Positions 48,101 to 50,116 of a DNA stretch of 60,000 nucleotides are shown here, in pieces. Both the position numbers and the translations under genes were made by a program. The stretch is from Apostichopus japonicus (lineage: Eukaryota > Echinodermata > Holothuroidea > Aspidochirotida > Stichopodidae). Every line of letters starts with the position of its first letter. Within the stretch, counting starts at the first letter, position 1. The stretch covers positions 21,752,489 to 21,812,488 of the forward strand of contig NC_092572.1 of the NCBI RefSeq assembly GCF_037975245.1, written 5' to 3'. The notes under the pieces are model-generated. The model was not told where the DNA came from and did no database searches. It saw only the letters and a list, made by a program, of their open reading frames with translations.

Positions 48101-50116
48101 AAATCAACAGTATAGTGTTTAATGTCAGTGAGAACTCTCAACACACTGCTTGTTTTTGGACCTGTGCCATCAAATTACAACCAAATTACAACCAAATTAC
48201 ATTGTCAACAACCGATTGCTGTGCATTCAAAGGTCACCATTTACAAAGATCTTTATCATACATCTGTACTGATAGGTTTAATATTGTTAACTTCCAGGCC
48301 TACTGTACCGGGTATAATTTCACACTTTTAGCCCAAGGTTGCCAGTTAAGCAATTTAAATGCCATAAGAATACTGATTTGGCCATTTTTCAAATTTTATT
48401 GGCCAGAGGAAAATGAAAGGTCCATCCAAACAGCAGTTTTGTTTAAATGACCTACCGATTTAACCTATCAAGTTGAAAATTATTCAAGTCCCCTAATAAC
48501 ATTGATATCGAACAATTCAAGTTGTTCAGTCCAACTCACAGTTGCTTTAAAAGGCCTACAGTATGCATCGGTAAAAATATCGGAATGCTTTTACCACATT
48601 TCACTCCATAACCTTCAGCTAAGAGACTTCCAAATTGCAACAAATTACGAACCCATACAATTCCTACTCATACCTGTGTACAGGTTCAATTGTCATAAAA
48701 TAACAGCAAATTCTTATTTTGAGTATTTTCACCCCAGAATTGGCCGCCAACTGGCCGGCTATGTCTCAGAAAAGCTGGCAACCCTGTTTTAGCTATTTGA
48801 TAAAAAAAGTGCCAGTGGTTAGAAAAACTACATACTTACAGTTAAAACTTCCCAAACTTTTCAAAACTTTTAAAACTACAAAACAAAAACTTCCAAAACT
48901 GAGTTGACTACAGGAAGACATTTCTGAACCCAGAATTAAGGCAAATAACAATTGCAAACAACACAGGTAACAATTGCAACAATACAAGAAGAGTCACCTT
49001 AACAACATGCTTTGGCTAAGCTAGAAGAACTTGGCATACAAGAGTAGCAACAACTTGGCACAATACAATAAGAAACAACAAAAGGCCAGTGAGAAAGAGA
49101 GAATCAAAGAAAACAACTTGCTAAAAGTACACTAAGGTAGAACCAGGTTAATAGAAAATGAATCATGGGAACACAAAACTACATGCAATAAACACAATAG
49201 TACTATAACATGCAATGTATGGAGGAATGGGCCAGAAAACTAGTGTTAGTAGTTCGCGGGACTGCTATCTGTACCCCAAGCACACAAACTGAAGAAACAG
49301 GATGGGAACCCCTCCCCACAAACAGTCCCAAAATCCTTCCCTGGACAAAATCTTATACTTACTGGCCTTTACACTAAGAGTTAATAGTTTTCCTCCTACC
49401 AGCAATTACCAAACAAAGATTCTAGGAAACTGTTCCCATCGAATTTAGTAGAAATTAAATCCAGACAGTGTAGACACTTTGGGTGGTAGAATGAGAGGGA
49501 GGGTATTGACCGGTGGGGTCTGGCCATAGAGGGGGCACAGGGTTGAAAGGTTAGCAGTTCATTCTAGACACGGTTTAACAAGAGTGCTAAGGTTGTGGGT
49601 AGACAGGTAAGCTGATACTTTAATATCAAGTGTGTAGGACTGCTGTGAAGACTGCCATGTGCACAGACTGCCATGTGCACAGACTGCCATGTGCACAGAC
49701 TGCCATGTGCACAGACTGCCATGTGCACAGACTGCCACACAGACTGCCACACAGACTGCCACACAGACTGCCATTTAGACTGCCACACAGACTGCCGTAC
49801 AGACTGCCTCTCAGACTATCACACAGACTGCCACACAGACTGCCACACAGACTACCATACAGACTGCCACACAGACTGCCACACGGACTGCCACACAGAC
49901 TGCCATATAGACTGCCACACAGACTGCCACACAGACTACCATACAGACTGCCACACAGACTTGCACATCTTCACTTTCTTCTTCTTCCTGCCACATCAAT
50001 CAAGCAGAAGCCATAGATAGGTAGAAACTTTAAAACTTTGCTTTCACCTCTTCATAGTTCTCTTCATCGGGAACCAAGCCAGCGAGTATTTCCTGCATAT
50101 TGCTTCTCAATTTTTT
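1..50116 (-). CDS. TTC3: TTC3/DZIP3-like E3 ubiquitin ligase gene, 33 exons seen, C-terminal RING off the left edge
   Basis: Joined exons (listed separately) give about 1,810 codons with consistent phase at every junction. Family knowledge: TTC3 and DZIP3 are cytoplasmic E3 ligases with N-terminal TPRs, a Cys/His module, a coiled coil and a C-terminal RING-H2; human TTC3 is about 2,000 residues and is linked to AKT turnover. Seen here, in residues counted from exon 1: helical N-terminal region 1-200, TPR-like repeats 201-300, Glu/Lys coiled coil about 380-444, TPR-like block 445-598, Cys/His module 599-700 (CTEHC, YHTNCWKK, CFTPDC), Lys-rich stretches 717-748 and 814-830, conserved GPLKCN...GGLDLFL region about 900-945, long disordered Ser/Asp-rich tract to 1337, coiled coil 1338-1560, Pro-rich linker 1562-1679, NSLSGLS motif near 1746. 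The RING exon lies beyond base 1. TTC3 fits better than DZIP3 by remembered similarity, but the paralog assignment is not secure. The start codon is not established. Confidence 0.9.
290..370 (+). mobile_element. Possible retroelement 3' remnant
   Basis: The stretch CCTCTGAAGAAGAACCTGCT followed by AGGATCGAAACGTCAGGCC resembles the CTGAAGAAG...GAAACGTC boxes that recur near the 3' ends of Penelope-like elements. The surrounding reading frame of 76 codons is not otherwise recognised. Confidence 0.3.
490..800. repeat. Tandem repeat, about 82-bp unit, 3-4 copies
   Basis: CATTCTGAAAGGGTAACATG recurs near 498, 582, 660 and 743 with diverged spacers (GGCTCATGGTTATGATAAAG). Lies in the intron between exons 32 and 33. 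Confidence 0.85.
1075..1204 (-). CDS. TTC3: TTC3-like exon 32, NSLSGLS motif
   Basis: VQLTNFLRVVRVNNGNSLSG then LSMEGIMDKVSDQITEAEAK and VPQ. The motif NSLSGLSxxxIxxxV is shared with human TTC3 (KNKNSLSGLSIDEIVQRV) and is the best C-terminal landmark. Acceptor CCACTAG, donor CAG|GTAAGATC, ends in phase 0. Confidence 0.96.
1675..1800. repeat. AT-rich ATAATACATATAACATA repeat
   Basis: Imperfect short tandem of ATAACATAATAATACATA, directly beyond the exon 31 donor. Confidence 0.75.
1848..2004 (-). CDS. TTC3: TTC3-like exon 31
   Basis: SNLHPETSLMNPTTARFQPR then TQGMIGDRRTTVKSSYQRIM and ERLEERYPNYN. The end parallels the TTC3 helix SIIEHLSVVFPCYN that begins its conserved C-terminal domain. Acceptor TTTGTTTTTGCAG, donor AACAA|GTTAGTAC. 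Confidence 0.94.
2369..2450. repeat. C/T-rich low-complexity tract
   Basis: CCCCTCCCATCCTTTCCCCT type homopyrimidine run; the long frames across it on the minus strand are low-complexity artefacts. Confidence 0.85.
2781..2786 (-). promoter_or_regulatory. Possible polyadenylation signal AATAAA
   Basis: AATAAA on the minus strand (TTTATT on plus), 72 nt past the stop of the possible alternative last exon. Common hexamer in AT-rich DNA, so weak by itself. Confidence 0.25.
2858..2950 (-). CDS. Possible alternative last exon
   Basis: A good acceptor (TGTTCTTTTCAG) opens a phase 0 frame, TKDFHVEFDNVVEIVDIYKH then LFFTATKTEA and stop TAA. AATAAA follows 72 nt after the stop. It can be joined to exon 30 through its phase 0 donor at 3457. 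No family similarity; not needed for the main transcript. Confidence 0.3.
   Translation of the reverse strand, partial: TKDFHVEFDNVVEIVDIYKHLFFTATKTEA
3510..3861 (-). CDS. TTC3: TTC3-like exon 30, Pro-rich linker
   Basis: Starts LKAKHAPHNWPTFGTPPPLP and continues Pro/Ser/Thr/Gly-rich, a likely disordered linker like the Pro-rich part of TTC3 before its C-terminal domain. Strong acceptor CCTTTTATAG. The left boundary is uncertain: CCCG|GTCAAC (3510) has the phase needed for exon 31, other GT sites upstream share that phase, and a downstream AAA|GTCAAC at 3457 is phase 0 and would suit the alternative last exon at 2858-2950. Confidence 0.85.
4146..4400. repeat. Minisatellite, 32-bp unit, 8 copies
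   Basis: GTCTGGGATTAAAGACACAG recurs at 4146, 4179, 4211, 4243, 4273, 4306, 4336 and 4369. Open frames on both strands here come from the repeat. Confidence 0.93.
4600..4698 (-). CDS. TTC3: TTC3-like exon 29, end of coiled coil
   Basis: SQFDSQIQELQSGRLILTDL then PVIPRPEPSRSKT, phase 0/0. SQFDSQIQELQSG matches SQFEEQIKAIKNGSRL of human TTC3. Acceptor CTCTTAACAG, donor AACG|GTAAGTAG. Confidence 0.94.
5078..5335. repeat. Minisatellite, about 22-bp unit, about 11 copies
   Basis: GGGGTTGCCCATCCTGAATC variants in tandem, between exons 28 and 29. Confidence 0.9.
5445..5632. repeat. Two-copy tandem duplication
   Basis: AACACCTTTCATCCTAATGT to TTACTTGTGGTAAGTAAC appears twice, about 92 bp apart. 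Confidence 0.75.
5724..6023 (-). mobile_element. tRNA-derived SINE, copy 1
   Basis: Read on minus: a tRNA-like head with A box TGGCCAATTGG and B box GGTTCGATTCC, a conserved body (CCCAGGGGTTAAATGGGGTA region), and a tail AGCGCTATATAAAAAGCAAA. Two relatives at 16668 and 42831 in the same orientation. Head lies about 24 bp from the donor of exon 28. Confidence 0.88.
6048..6132 (-). CDS. TTC3: TTC3-like exon 28, coiled coil
   Basis: EENANLTVILKDWERCREEN then KQKMETIK; parallels SWELFLSNVTKEIEKAKSQF of TTC3. Acceptor TTATTATCTCACAG, donor AAG|GTAAGTC. A SINE starts about 24 bp beyond the donor. Confidence 0.93.
6135..6330 (-). mobile_element. LINE 3' end remnant
   Basis: Minus-strand reading contains VNGFKSALKTYLFTKAYM, the usual last residues of CR1/L2/Jockey-type reverse transcriptase ORFs, followed by a GCGCTTTATAA tail and (ATT)n-like repeats. 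Confidence 0.6.
6926..7029 (-). CDS. TTC3: TTC3-like exon 27, coiled coil
   Basis: VSVVQIHKDQALRPLEEAIS then ECQYHMNNLKRILQ. The start parallels EVSVLENWKESEVYKLQ of TTC3. Acceptor TTCCTTTACTCAG, donor CAAGG|GTAAGGAG. Confidence 0.93.
7450..7612. mobile_element. 163-bp MITE, 6-bp TSD TAAGTT
   Basis: Ends CAGGGATCAGCC and, reversed, CAGGCATGAGCC; flanked by TAAGTT at 7444-7449 and 7613-7618. Internal AATTGCGGTATAGGCTCCAG is shared with the element at 24882. The right duplication touches the donor of exon 26. Confidence 0.85.
7622..7703 (-). CDS. TTC3: TTC3-like exon 26, coiled coil
   Basis: DRDEMQKKMDDMDKECQMQR then QRAIKSE. Acceptor ACTTTGTGCAG, donor GAG|GTAAACTTA. The intron begins with a short transposon target duplication, so part of the donor context is the 6-bp duplication itself. 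Confidence 0.92.
8116..8160 (-). CDS. TTC3: TTC3-like exon 25 (45-nt microexon)
   Basis: FSQVKQEADRLTTQ with split codons at both ends; continues the coiled coil. Acceptor ACTTCCGTTTCAG, donor CAGAT|GTAAGTTG. Found only by phase and splice signals. Confidence 0.9.
8376..8630 (+). mobile_element. SINE-like dispersed repeat, copy 1
   Basis: TTTGGTGTGTAGGTGTGACA and AGTTACCAATGACCAGGG are shared with 22635-22690. Ends TTGCGCTATATAAGAAATGT plus an ATT-rich tail, a common SINE/LINE 3' end. Confidence 0.6.
9290..9660 (+). mobile_element. LINE 3' end, copy 1
   Basis: Plus strand encodes MWNALPNLIRTCASVASLKH, the conserved LWNxLP..IR...S...LK end of non-LTR retrotransposon ORF2, with a frame break soon after. 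3' UTR ends GAACGCGCTATATAAGTACT. A diverged relative lies at 54918-55190. Confidence 0.75.
9958..10097 (-). CDS. TTC3: TTC3-like exon 24, coiled coil
   Basis: SLERMVVQKEEKYQRDFNSA then NLEKTRLQSIVRLQEAQARE and TKSRLD. Charged heptads. Acceptor CATCTTCTTGTAG, donor GATCA|GTGAGCAA, ends in phase 2. Confidence 0.93.
10235..12223. repeat. Minisatellite of 64-bp exon-intron junction units, about 31 copies
   Basis: On the minus strand each unit reads CTGGACCAGGAGAGTAAAAT AGAA then GTAAGTCACCATGCAGGTAT and about 20 more bases. The first 24 nt match the last 24 nt of exon 23 at 22 positions, and the next bases match its 5' splice site. The copy nearest the exon is the real junction at 12200. Some units lost the donor (near 11378, 11801 and 11927) or have GTAAAT (near 11863). 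See findings. Confidence 0.95.
12200..12316 (-). CDS. TTC3: TTC3-like exon 23, start of coiled coil
   Basis: 39 codons, KVEDQLRDANSKNKALESVM then STQQNNAKANQLEQKSKIE, phase 0/0, heptad-like. Acceptor TTTACTTAACAG, donor ATAGAA|GTAAGTTAC. The last 24 nt together with the donor have been copied about 30 times into the next intron (see the array at 10235-12223). Confidence 0.94.
12690..13020. repeat. C/T-rich low-complexity region
   Basis: Runs of CACCACC, CCTTCA and CCCCCCCCCAAAAAAAAA. Long frames on both strands are low-complexity artefacts. The rest of this intron (12317-13417) shows nothing else. Confidence 0.8.
13418..14738 (-). CDS. TTC3: TTC3-like exon 22, large exon with conserved head and disordered body
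   Basis: 1,321 nt, 440 codons. The head HFAEILENNGPLKCNSSILL then LSSEHQELINKHGGLDLFLV and DMFAVLDDYVCC matches the TTC3 region with FFPEETRQILEKAGGLKPFL and FVVIDNCI (from memory). After that the chain is Ser/Asp/Glu/Asn-rich and probably disordered to about the last 110 codons, where LIPWKKSARALLSLFPEVKA and TYQAEFSEAVRRVK look helical. Acceptor CTATTTCTTTTTCCAG, donor GTCAAG|GTGAGATG. It is the only long exon, as large central exons are common in this family. Confidence 0.96.
14885..16012. repeat. Minisatellite, 64-bp unit, about 18 copies
   Basis: AATGCTTAATACCCTGTGCT with AAAATCAACATCTGCAGGAT and TAACTACAAACACCCAACTA, repeated every 64 bp from 14889 to about 15980. It fills nearly the whole intron between exons 21 and 22. 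Very low divergence suggests recent expansion. Confidence 0.95.
16141..16251 (-). CDS. TTC3: TTC3-like exon 21
   Basis: SLQRNVRQDPWLHQEQHQKP then IVILSEDDKNQVLVLHL. The aromatic/hydrophobic end joins in frame to HFAEILENNGPL of exon 22, giving the TTC3-like pattern of a YFSQFLEEHGPL helix. Acceptor TTTTTGTCCTTATTAG, donor CATCT|GTGAGTATT. Confidence 0.93.
16668..16966 (-). mobile_element. tRNA-derived SINE, copy 2
   Basis: Same body, tail and A/B boxes as the copy at 5724; preceded by a TAATAATATT tail repeat. The head lies about 34 bp from the donor of exon 20. Confidence 0.88.
17001..17140 (-). CDS. TTC3: TTC3-like exon 20, poly-Lys then conserved region
   Basis: KKAPKTKNKKKKKEAVKVEI then GFADRDDRQFYSDTNVEEFN and QDYNVM. 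The Lys run parallels VKNKSKKKKPKDSK of TTC3, and VEEFNQDYNVM parallels VEEFEALYDQHSNEY. Acceptor GCAACCTTCAG, donor ATGAG|GTTAGTAT. A SINE ends about 34 bp beyond the donor. Confidence 0.94.
17363..17740. mobile_element. hAT-type MITE, 378 bp, 8-bp TSD
   Basis: Terminal inverted repeats CAGGGGTGGGCAACCT / AGGTTGCCCACCCCTG, flanked by a perfect TGTTAAGG at 17355-17362 and 17741-17748. No transposase inside. Confidence 0.95.
18180..19178. repeat. Minisatellite, about 106-112-bp unit, 9-10 copies
   Basis: AAGGAAATAATCTGGTCCAC, CTAGCATAATGAAAGACACA and TGTACACAACTCTGACACTA recur together. The last copy stops about 3 nt inside the intron after the exon 19 donor. Confidence 0.95.
19184..19380 (-). 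CDS. TTC3: TTC3-like exon 19, acidic disordered linker
   Basis: VGSHTSVQSLEHVDMVISER then a Ser/Thr/Glu-rich tract ending KKEEPEPEE. Acceptor CTTGTTTCCAG. The donor GAG|GTTCGA is weak at positions +3 to +6, and a minisatellite begins about 3 nt inside the intron. Phase 0 exit fits exon 20. No fold recognised. Confidence 0.88.
19381..20563. other. Intron, nothing recognised
   Basis: Between exons 18 and 19. No repeat, frame or splice pair worth reporting apart from a mildly GC-rich patch near 20300-20350. Confidence 0.6.
20564..20655 (-). CDS. TTC3: TTC3-like exon 18, Lys-rich linker
   Basis: KQNKKEKKNKKGKHKDKGQG then DQSQHEQDFS. Low complexity and basic, like the Lys-rich stretch at the same place in TTC3; possibly a nuclear localisation signal. 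Acceptor ATTGTTTGGCAG, donor TCAG|GTTGGTAA. Phases match exons 17 and 19. Confidence 0.9.
21544..21683 (-). CDS. TTC3: TTC3-like exon 17, end of Cys module
   Basis: DMLGGTCFTPDCFGVIDDIS then IYGEDGLVVSKHHSKGQQEK and RKVKPSG. CxTPDCxGVIxxIxIxxxDG follows the WKKLK helix in TTC3 and completes the Cys module. Acceptor TTCTATTAACAG, donor CTGG|GTGAGTC, ends in phase 2. Confidence 0.96.
22088..22105. repeat. Poly-C tract
   Basis: Run of C, preceded by CCTGTAATAC; likely unstable in sequencing. Confidence 0.9.
22630..22790 (+). mobile_element. SINE-like dispersed repeat, copy 2
   Basis: Shares TTTGGTGTGTAGGTGTGACA AGTTACCAATGACCAGGG with 8376-8630; ends CCCTATATAAATATCCTCTG and GATT repeats beside the donor of exon 16. 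Confidence 0.6.
22795..23010 (-). CDS. TTC3: TTC3-like exon 16, Cys/His zinc module
   Basis: 72 codons, phase 0/0. CLNPPPPGAYCRYEGCNTRH is followed by YFKGYVEVLCTEHCKVDYHT and NCWKKLKDI. Cys/His spacing (C..GC, CxxHC, YHxNCWKK) is the diagnostic TTC3/DZIP3 signature and fits zinc binding. Acceptor TTCTTCATAAACAG, donor ACAGG|GTAAGAA. This exon is the strongest single piece of evidence for the gene identity. Confidence 0.97.
23582..23705 (-). CDS. TTC3: TTC3-like exon 15, TPR-like
   Basis: FKEGLDNIEKAMRINDNFET then SIETWPGTDVNIKQTESGCM and T. F.EGLDNIEKA.RI is a TPR helix B, and the TWPGTDVNI loop parallels TWPTSNVII of TTC3. Acceptor CCACTCTCCCTAG, donor ACT|GTAAGTATT. Confidence 0.93.
23705..23775. 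repeat. G/A-rich low-complexity tract
   Basis: GGGAGAGTGGAAGGGGAGG repeats; on the minus strand this supplies the pyrimidine tract before exon 15. Confidence 0.8.
24319..24350. repeat. Poly-T then poly-G tract
   Basis: TTTTTTTTTTTT followed by a G run. Confidence 0.9.
24415..24524 (-). CDS. TTC3: TTC3-like exon 14, TPR-like
   Basis: HYLSAMEKFDLILTNHKTTR then TALPYYGKALTNYKMNQ. Corresponds to ENQFKRIIEHYPSEGLDCLA-type helices in TTC3; YYGKALTNYKMN is the helix A of the next TPR. Acceptor TTTTTCATTTCAG, donor AATCA|GTGAGTAG, ends in phase 2. Confidence 0.93.
24882..25031. mobile_element. 150-bp MITE, 6-bp TSD AAGACT
   Basis: Relative of 7450-7612 (shares TATAGGCTCCAGTTTGCATA). Ends CAGTGATGAGCC and, reversed, CAGACATGAGCT; AAGACT flanks at 24876-24881 and 25032-25037. 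Confidence 0.85.
25252..25332 (-). CDS. TTC3: TTC3-like exon 13
   Basis: 27 codons, FGGITEGDYIIVLYAHGMAA then LETGNPH, phase 0/0. Acceptor TTTTTATCTCGCAG, donor CACAT|GTAAGAC. Parallels NYVLVVYGLAISLLGIGQPE of human TTC3 (from memory). Confidence 0.93.
25517..25663 (-). CDS. TTC3: TTC3-like exon 12, second TPR-like block
   Basis: 49 codons, phase 0/0. SNTVLGNASKAYLEGRGRQA then YEGYQRAVELM has the spacing of a TPR helix pair. Acceptor CCCTTTGTAG, donor AAGAAG|GTACGAAG. Corresponds by order to the TTC3 segment with Ala-rich helices before the Cys/His module. Confidence 0.93.
26255..27168. repeat. Minisatellite, 17-19-bp unit, about 50 copies
   Basis: CATTCCAATTCATACATAG variants in tandem with some longer-range duplication (26300-26580 resembles 26720-26960). 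The first unit begins a few nt inside the exon 11 donor. Confidence 0.95.
27170..27442 (-). CDS. TTC3: TTC3-like exon 11, charged coiled coil
   Basis: 91 codons, phase 0/0. IPDYTHMLEDRFSHHFDQGR is followed by a dense Lys/Arg/Glu helix of about 60 residues (ENRERERLKRLKEEKLEEET and RAKAKRKEEKKKEDQQKELA). Acceptor AATTTATCAG, donor GAACAG|GTAGAGG. The frame stays open into the adjacent minisatellite, but the donor is good and the joined frame with exon 12 is correct. Confidence 0.92.
27779..28262. repeat. Minisatellite, about 22-bp unit, about 22 copies
   Basis: AGGCAACAGGAATACCACAT and variants. Both strands stay open because of the repeat. Confidence 0.93.
28495..28866. mobile_element. TTAA-flanked MITE, copy 1
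   Basis: Ends TTAAAGGGTGTGAAGACTCG and, reversed, TTAAAGGCATTGAAGACTCG; TTAA at both sides, as for piggyBac or Kolobok-type insertions. Two relatives at 43629 and 44347. About 22 bp from the donor of exon 10. Confidence 0.88.
28889..29134 (-). CDS. TTC3: TTC3-like exon 10, third TPR and acidic tail
   Basis: 82 codons, phase 0/0. Starts AYYRYCEALYELQFVEKAVT, which parallels the TTC3 sequence GHYRYCDAL after its TPR pair. The rest is a helix (ALQTQMNRFKSEVDRIEYME) and a Ser/Asp-rich end (SSDNGESSSDDE). Donor GAG|GTATGTC. A TTAA-flanked MITE ends only about 22 bp past this donor. Confidence 0.94.
29459..29576 (-). CDS. TTC3: TTC3-like exon 9, second TPR
   Basis: Encodes GYNAVLYCNRAQAELFTDQN then WEALLDAKRAIVLDPTSPK. 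LYxNRAxxxL...W..AL.DAKRAI.LDP..PK is a TPR with the following Pro-Lys loop. Acceptor ATCTTTTGCAG, donor AAG|GTATTTAA. Confidence 0.95.
29819..29913 (-). CDS. TTC3: TTC3-like exon 8, first TPR
   Basis: Encodes RAGFLKRKGNLMFQSNKYQK then ATKYYSLAIKI. KxKGNxxFxxxKYxxAxxYYxxAI is the standard TPR helix A/B signature and matches MKMKGNEEF...AIIYYTRAI in human TTC3. Acceptor TTGTTCCAACAG, donor AGA|GTAAGTAT, ends in phase 2. Confidence 0.95.
30290..31150. repeat. Higher-order TAGAG repeat, 150-bp period
   Basis: Basic AGAGTAG/AGATTAG units are arranged in a 150-bp higher-order unit; TAGAATATAGTAGCG recurs near 30361, 30512, 30661, 30812 and (variant) 30961. Confidence 0.93.
32521..33050. repeat. 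265-bp tandem duplication
   Basis: TTTTGCAATTTAGGGGAATT to TGATTTTTTTCC at 32521-32785 is repeated at 32786-33050 with few changes (GATCAGCTATGGTTAGGAAA in both). Confidence 0.9.
33756..35068. mobile_element. 1.3-kb DNA transposon-like element, 26-bp TIRs, TA target
   Basis: Perfect terminal inverted repeats starting CAGTACCGCTTTTAAGTAAA, then TTGGAA, flanked by TA. TA plus CAGT termini fit Tc1/mariner-like insertion, but no transposase is seen. Contains a 190-bp internal duplication (34350-34545 and 34618-34800) and 90-106 codon frames on both strands with no recognised family. Confidence 0.85.
35405..36128. mobile_element. 724-bp element, 6-bp TSD TAATAA
   Basis: Ends CAGGGATGTAAGTGCAGCC / GGAAGACTTACATCCCTG, flanked by TAATAA on both sides. 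The right end is duplicated internally. Close relative of 40814-41474. Confidence 0.88.
36340..36440. repeat. Minisatellite, 19-bp unit, about 5 copies
   Basis: CCTAGTACTTGTAAGTACT in tandem. Confidence 0.9.
36612..36694 (-). CDS. TTC3: TTC3-like exon 7
   Basis: Encodes FLHLLNQVVMQSDELLKPLQ then KISNDAEK (first codon shared with exon 6). Acceptor TTCTTTGTTTACAG, donor GAGAAG|GTGAGTG, leaves in phase 0. It is the helix that leads into the first TPR. Confidence 0.9.
36695..37756. other. Intron, nothing recognised
   Basis: Between exons 6 and 7. The 79-codon plus-strand frame near 37024 has no recognisable motif. Confidence 0.55.
37757..37815 (-). CDS. TTC3: TTC3-like exon 6 (59 nt)
   Basis: Encodes NSLDNHEHCSFILLYCLKH with split codons at both ends. 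Long polypyrimidine acceptor (T10CCAG), donor CATT|GTAAGTAC. The pattern SLDNHEHCSFILLY parallels SIDNCWPMLSIFF in human TTC3 (from memory). Confidence 0.87.
38736..38797 (-). CDS. TTC3: TTC3-like exon 5
   Basis: Encodes FTSVDNAVLEASKIGFFEEL plus a split Arg codon. Acceptor CTGTTTTAG, donor CTGAG|GTAAGA. Matches by eye the TTC3 stretch before the first TPR, where a short helix leads to a Leu-Gly/Phe segment. Leaves in phase 2 and fits exon 6. Confidence 0.86.
39517..39579 (-). CDS. TTC3: TTC3-like exon 4
   Basis: 21 codons, FYEKWTSDVTALLHITSEVC and Q, phase 0 at both ends. Acceptor GTTTTTCACAG, donor CAG|GTGAGTC. Helical, no recognised motif on its own. Confidence 0.85.
39660..40408. repeat. 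Minisatellite, 48-bp unit, 8 copies, interrupted
   Basis: CAGTAAGAAACTTGATGAGA units at 39670, 39719, 39767, 39814, then after an insertion at 40234, 40282, 40331 and 40379. Confidence 0.93.
39844..40228. mobile_element. Hairpin-bearing element inserted in the 48-bp array
   Basis: About 372 bp break the 48-bp periodicity. It holds the arms AGTGCAAATATTTCATTCG and GAAATATTTGCACTATTGCA plus GTTGTTCCATTCAACTCGGC / GCGCCACGTTGAATGGAAC, and a second inverted pair (TACAACACC / GGTGTTGTA). Non-autonomous foldback-type insertion; exact ends uncertain. Confidence 0.75.
40566..40665 (-). CDS. TTC3: TTC3-like exon 3
   Basis: Encodes TDLKPSVSRKFVTQLALLEK and following residues to QEVQ, an amphipathic helical segment. 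Strong acceptor (TTTTCTTCTGCACAG) and donor GTACAG|GTAAGTG. A second in-frame GTACAG donor sits 6 nt upstream, which would drop two codons. Enters with one base completing the exon 2 codon and leaves in phase 0. Confidence 0.85.
40814..41474. mobile_element. 661-bp element, 6-bp TSD CATACT
   Basis: Same family as 35405-36128 (CCGGAAAACTATTCGGAGAC, TCACAAATATCACAAGCGTT). CATACT at 40808-40813 and 41475-41480. No coding capacity. Confidence 0.9.
41865..42015. repeat. Two-copy tandem duplication, about 87 bp
   Basis: TCTACCGTACAGTATGCAGC TAAAACCATAAAT occurs twice with small changes. Confidence 0.8.
42831..43101 (-). mobile_element. tRNA-derived SINE, copy 3
   Basis: Same family as 5724 and 16668 with an internal deletion (the CAGCAGTTATATACTGCG part is missing). 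Head to the right, about 174 bp from the exon 2 donor. Confidence 0.87.
43275..43438 (-). CDS. TTC3: TTC3-like exon 2, N-terminal conserved region
   Basis: Encodes about 54 residues starting MSGLVKKLGLKAIDENERD. The stretch YKIKIQFYGPFLF resembles the N-terminal region of TTC3 (IKINIFWPLLF, from memory). Acceptor TTTGTTTACAG, donor ACCAG|GTACAG, ends in phase 2. The exon opens with ATG directly after the acceptor, so it could also serve as the start codon of a transcript that begins here. Confidence 0.82.
43629..43988. mobile_element. TTAA-flanked MITE, copy 2
   Basis: TTAAAGGGTGCGAAGACTCG at the left; right end degraded (GGCGAGTCTTTAATACC). About 360 bp, same orientation as copies 1 and 3. 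Confidence 0.8.
44347..44718. mobile_element. TTAA-flanked MITE, copy 3
   Basis: TTAAAAGGTGTGAAGACTCC to ACTTCAATGCCTTTAA. Only about 360 bp from copy 2. Confidence 0.85.
45465..45526. mobile_element. Possible MITE terminus
   Basis: The minus strand reads CCAGTGGCGGAGCGTCCATA, like the CAGTGGCGGA termini common in metazoan DNA transposons, next to a G-run palindrome (GGGGGCATGCGCCCCC). No partner end found. Confidence 0.35.
46842..47960. repeat. Minisatellite, about 85-94-bp unit, interrupted
   Basis: GCAGTCCATGCCTTACTACA units at 46842, 46933, 47018, 47112 and 47197, and again at 47938 beyond an insertion. Confidence 0.92.
47225..47873. mobile_element. 649-bp insertion with 8-bp TSD GTATATAT
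   Basis: GTATATAT flanks both sides; ends are GGGACAAAC and, reversed, GGGTGTTAC, with subterminal ACGAATGACA in both orientations and tandem GAATGACAGC units. Removing insert plus one TSD restores the 84-85-bp array period. Superfamily not identified; 8-bp TSD would fit hAT or P-like. Confidence 0.8.
49655..49965. repeat. Minisatellite of 16-bp then 12-bp units
   Basis: About five AGACTGCCATGTGCAC units followed by about twenty AGACTGCCACAC units. All frames remain open, giving artefactual Cys/His-rich peptides on both strands. Confidence 0.95.
50048..50116 (-). CDS. TTC3: TTC3-like exon 1 (first convincing exon seen)
   Basis: Encodes 23 residues, KKLRSNMQEILAGLVPDEEN then YEE, phase 0 at both ends. 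Acceptor GTCTTTCAG on the right, donor GAG|GTGAAAG on the left. It is open in only one frame and joins in phase to exon 2. Linkage to the gene rests on phase, strand and position, so it is less certain than the later exons. Confidence 0.6.

Noticed and set aside
49559-50020. Cys/His-rich peptides (TDCHTDC and VCVAV types)
   Set aside because: Products of the 12- and 16-bp repeat units in every frame, not a zinc protein.
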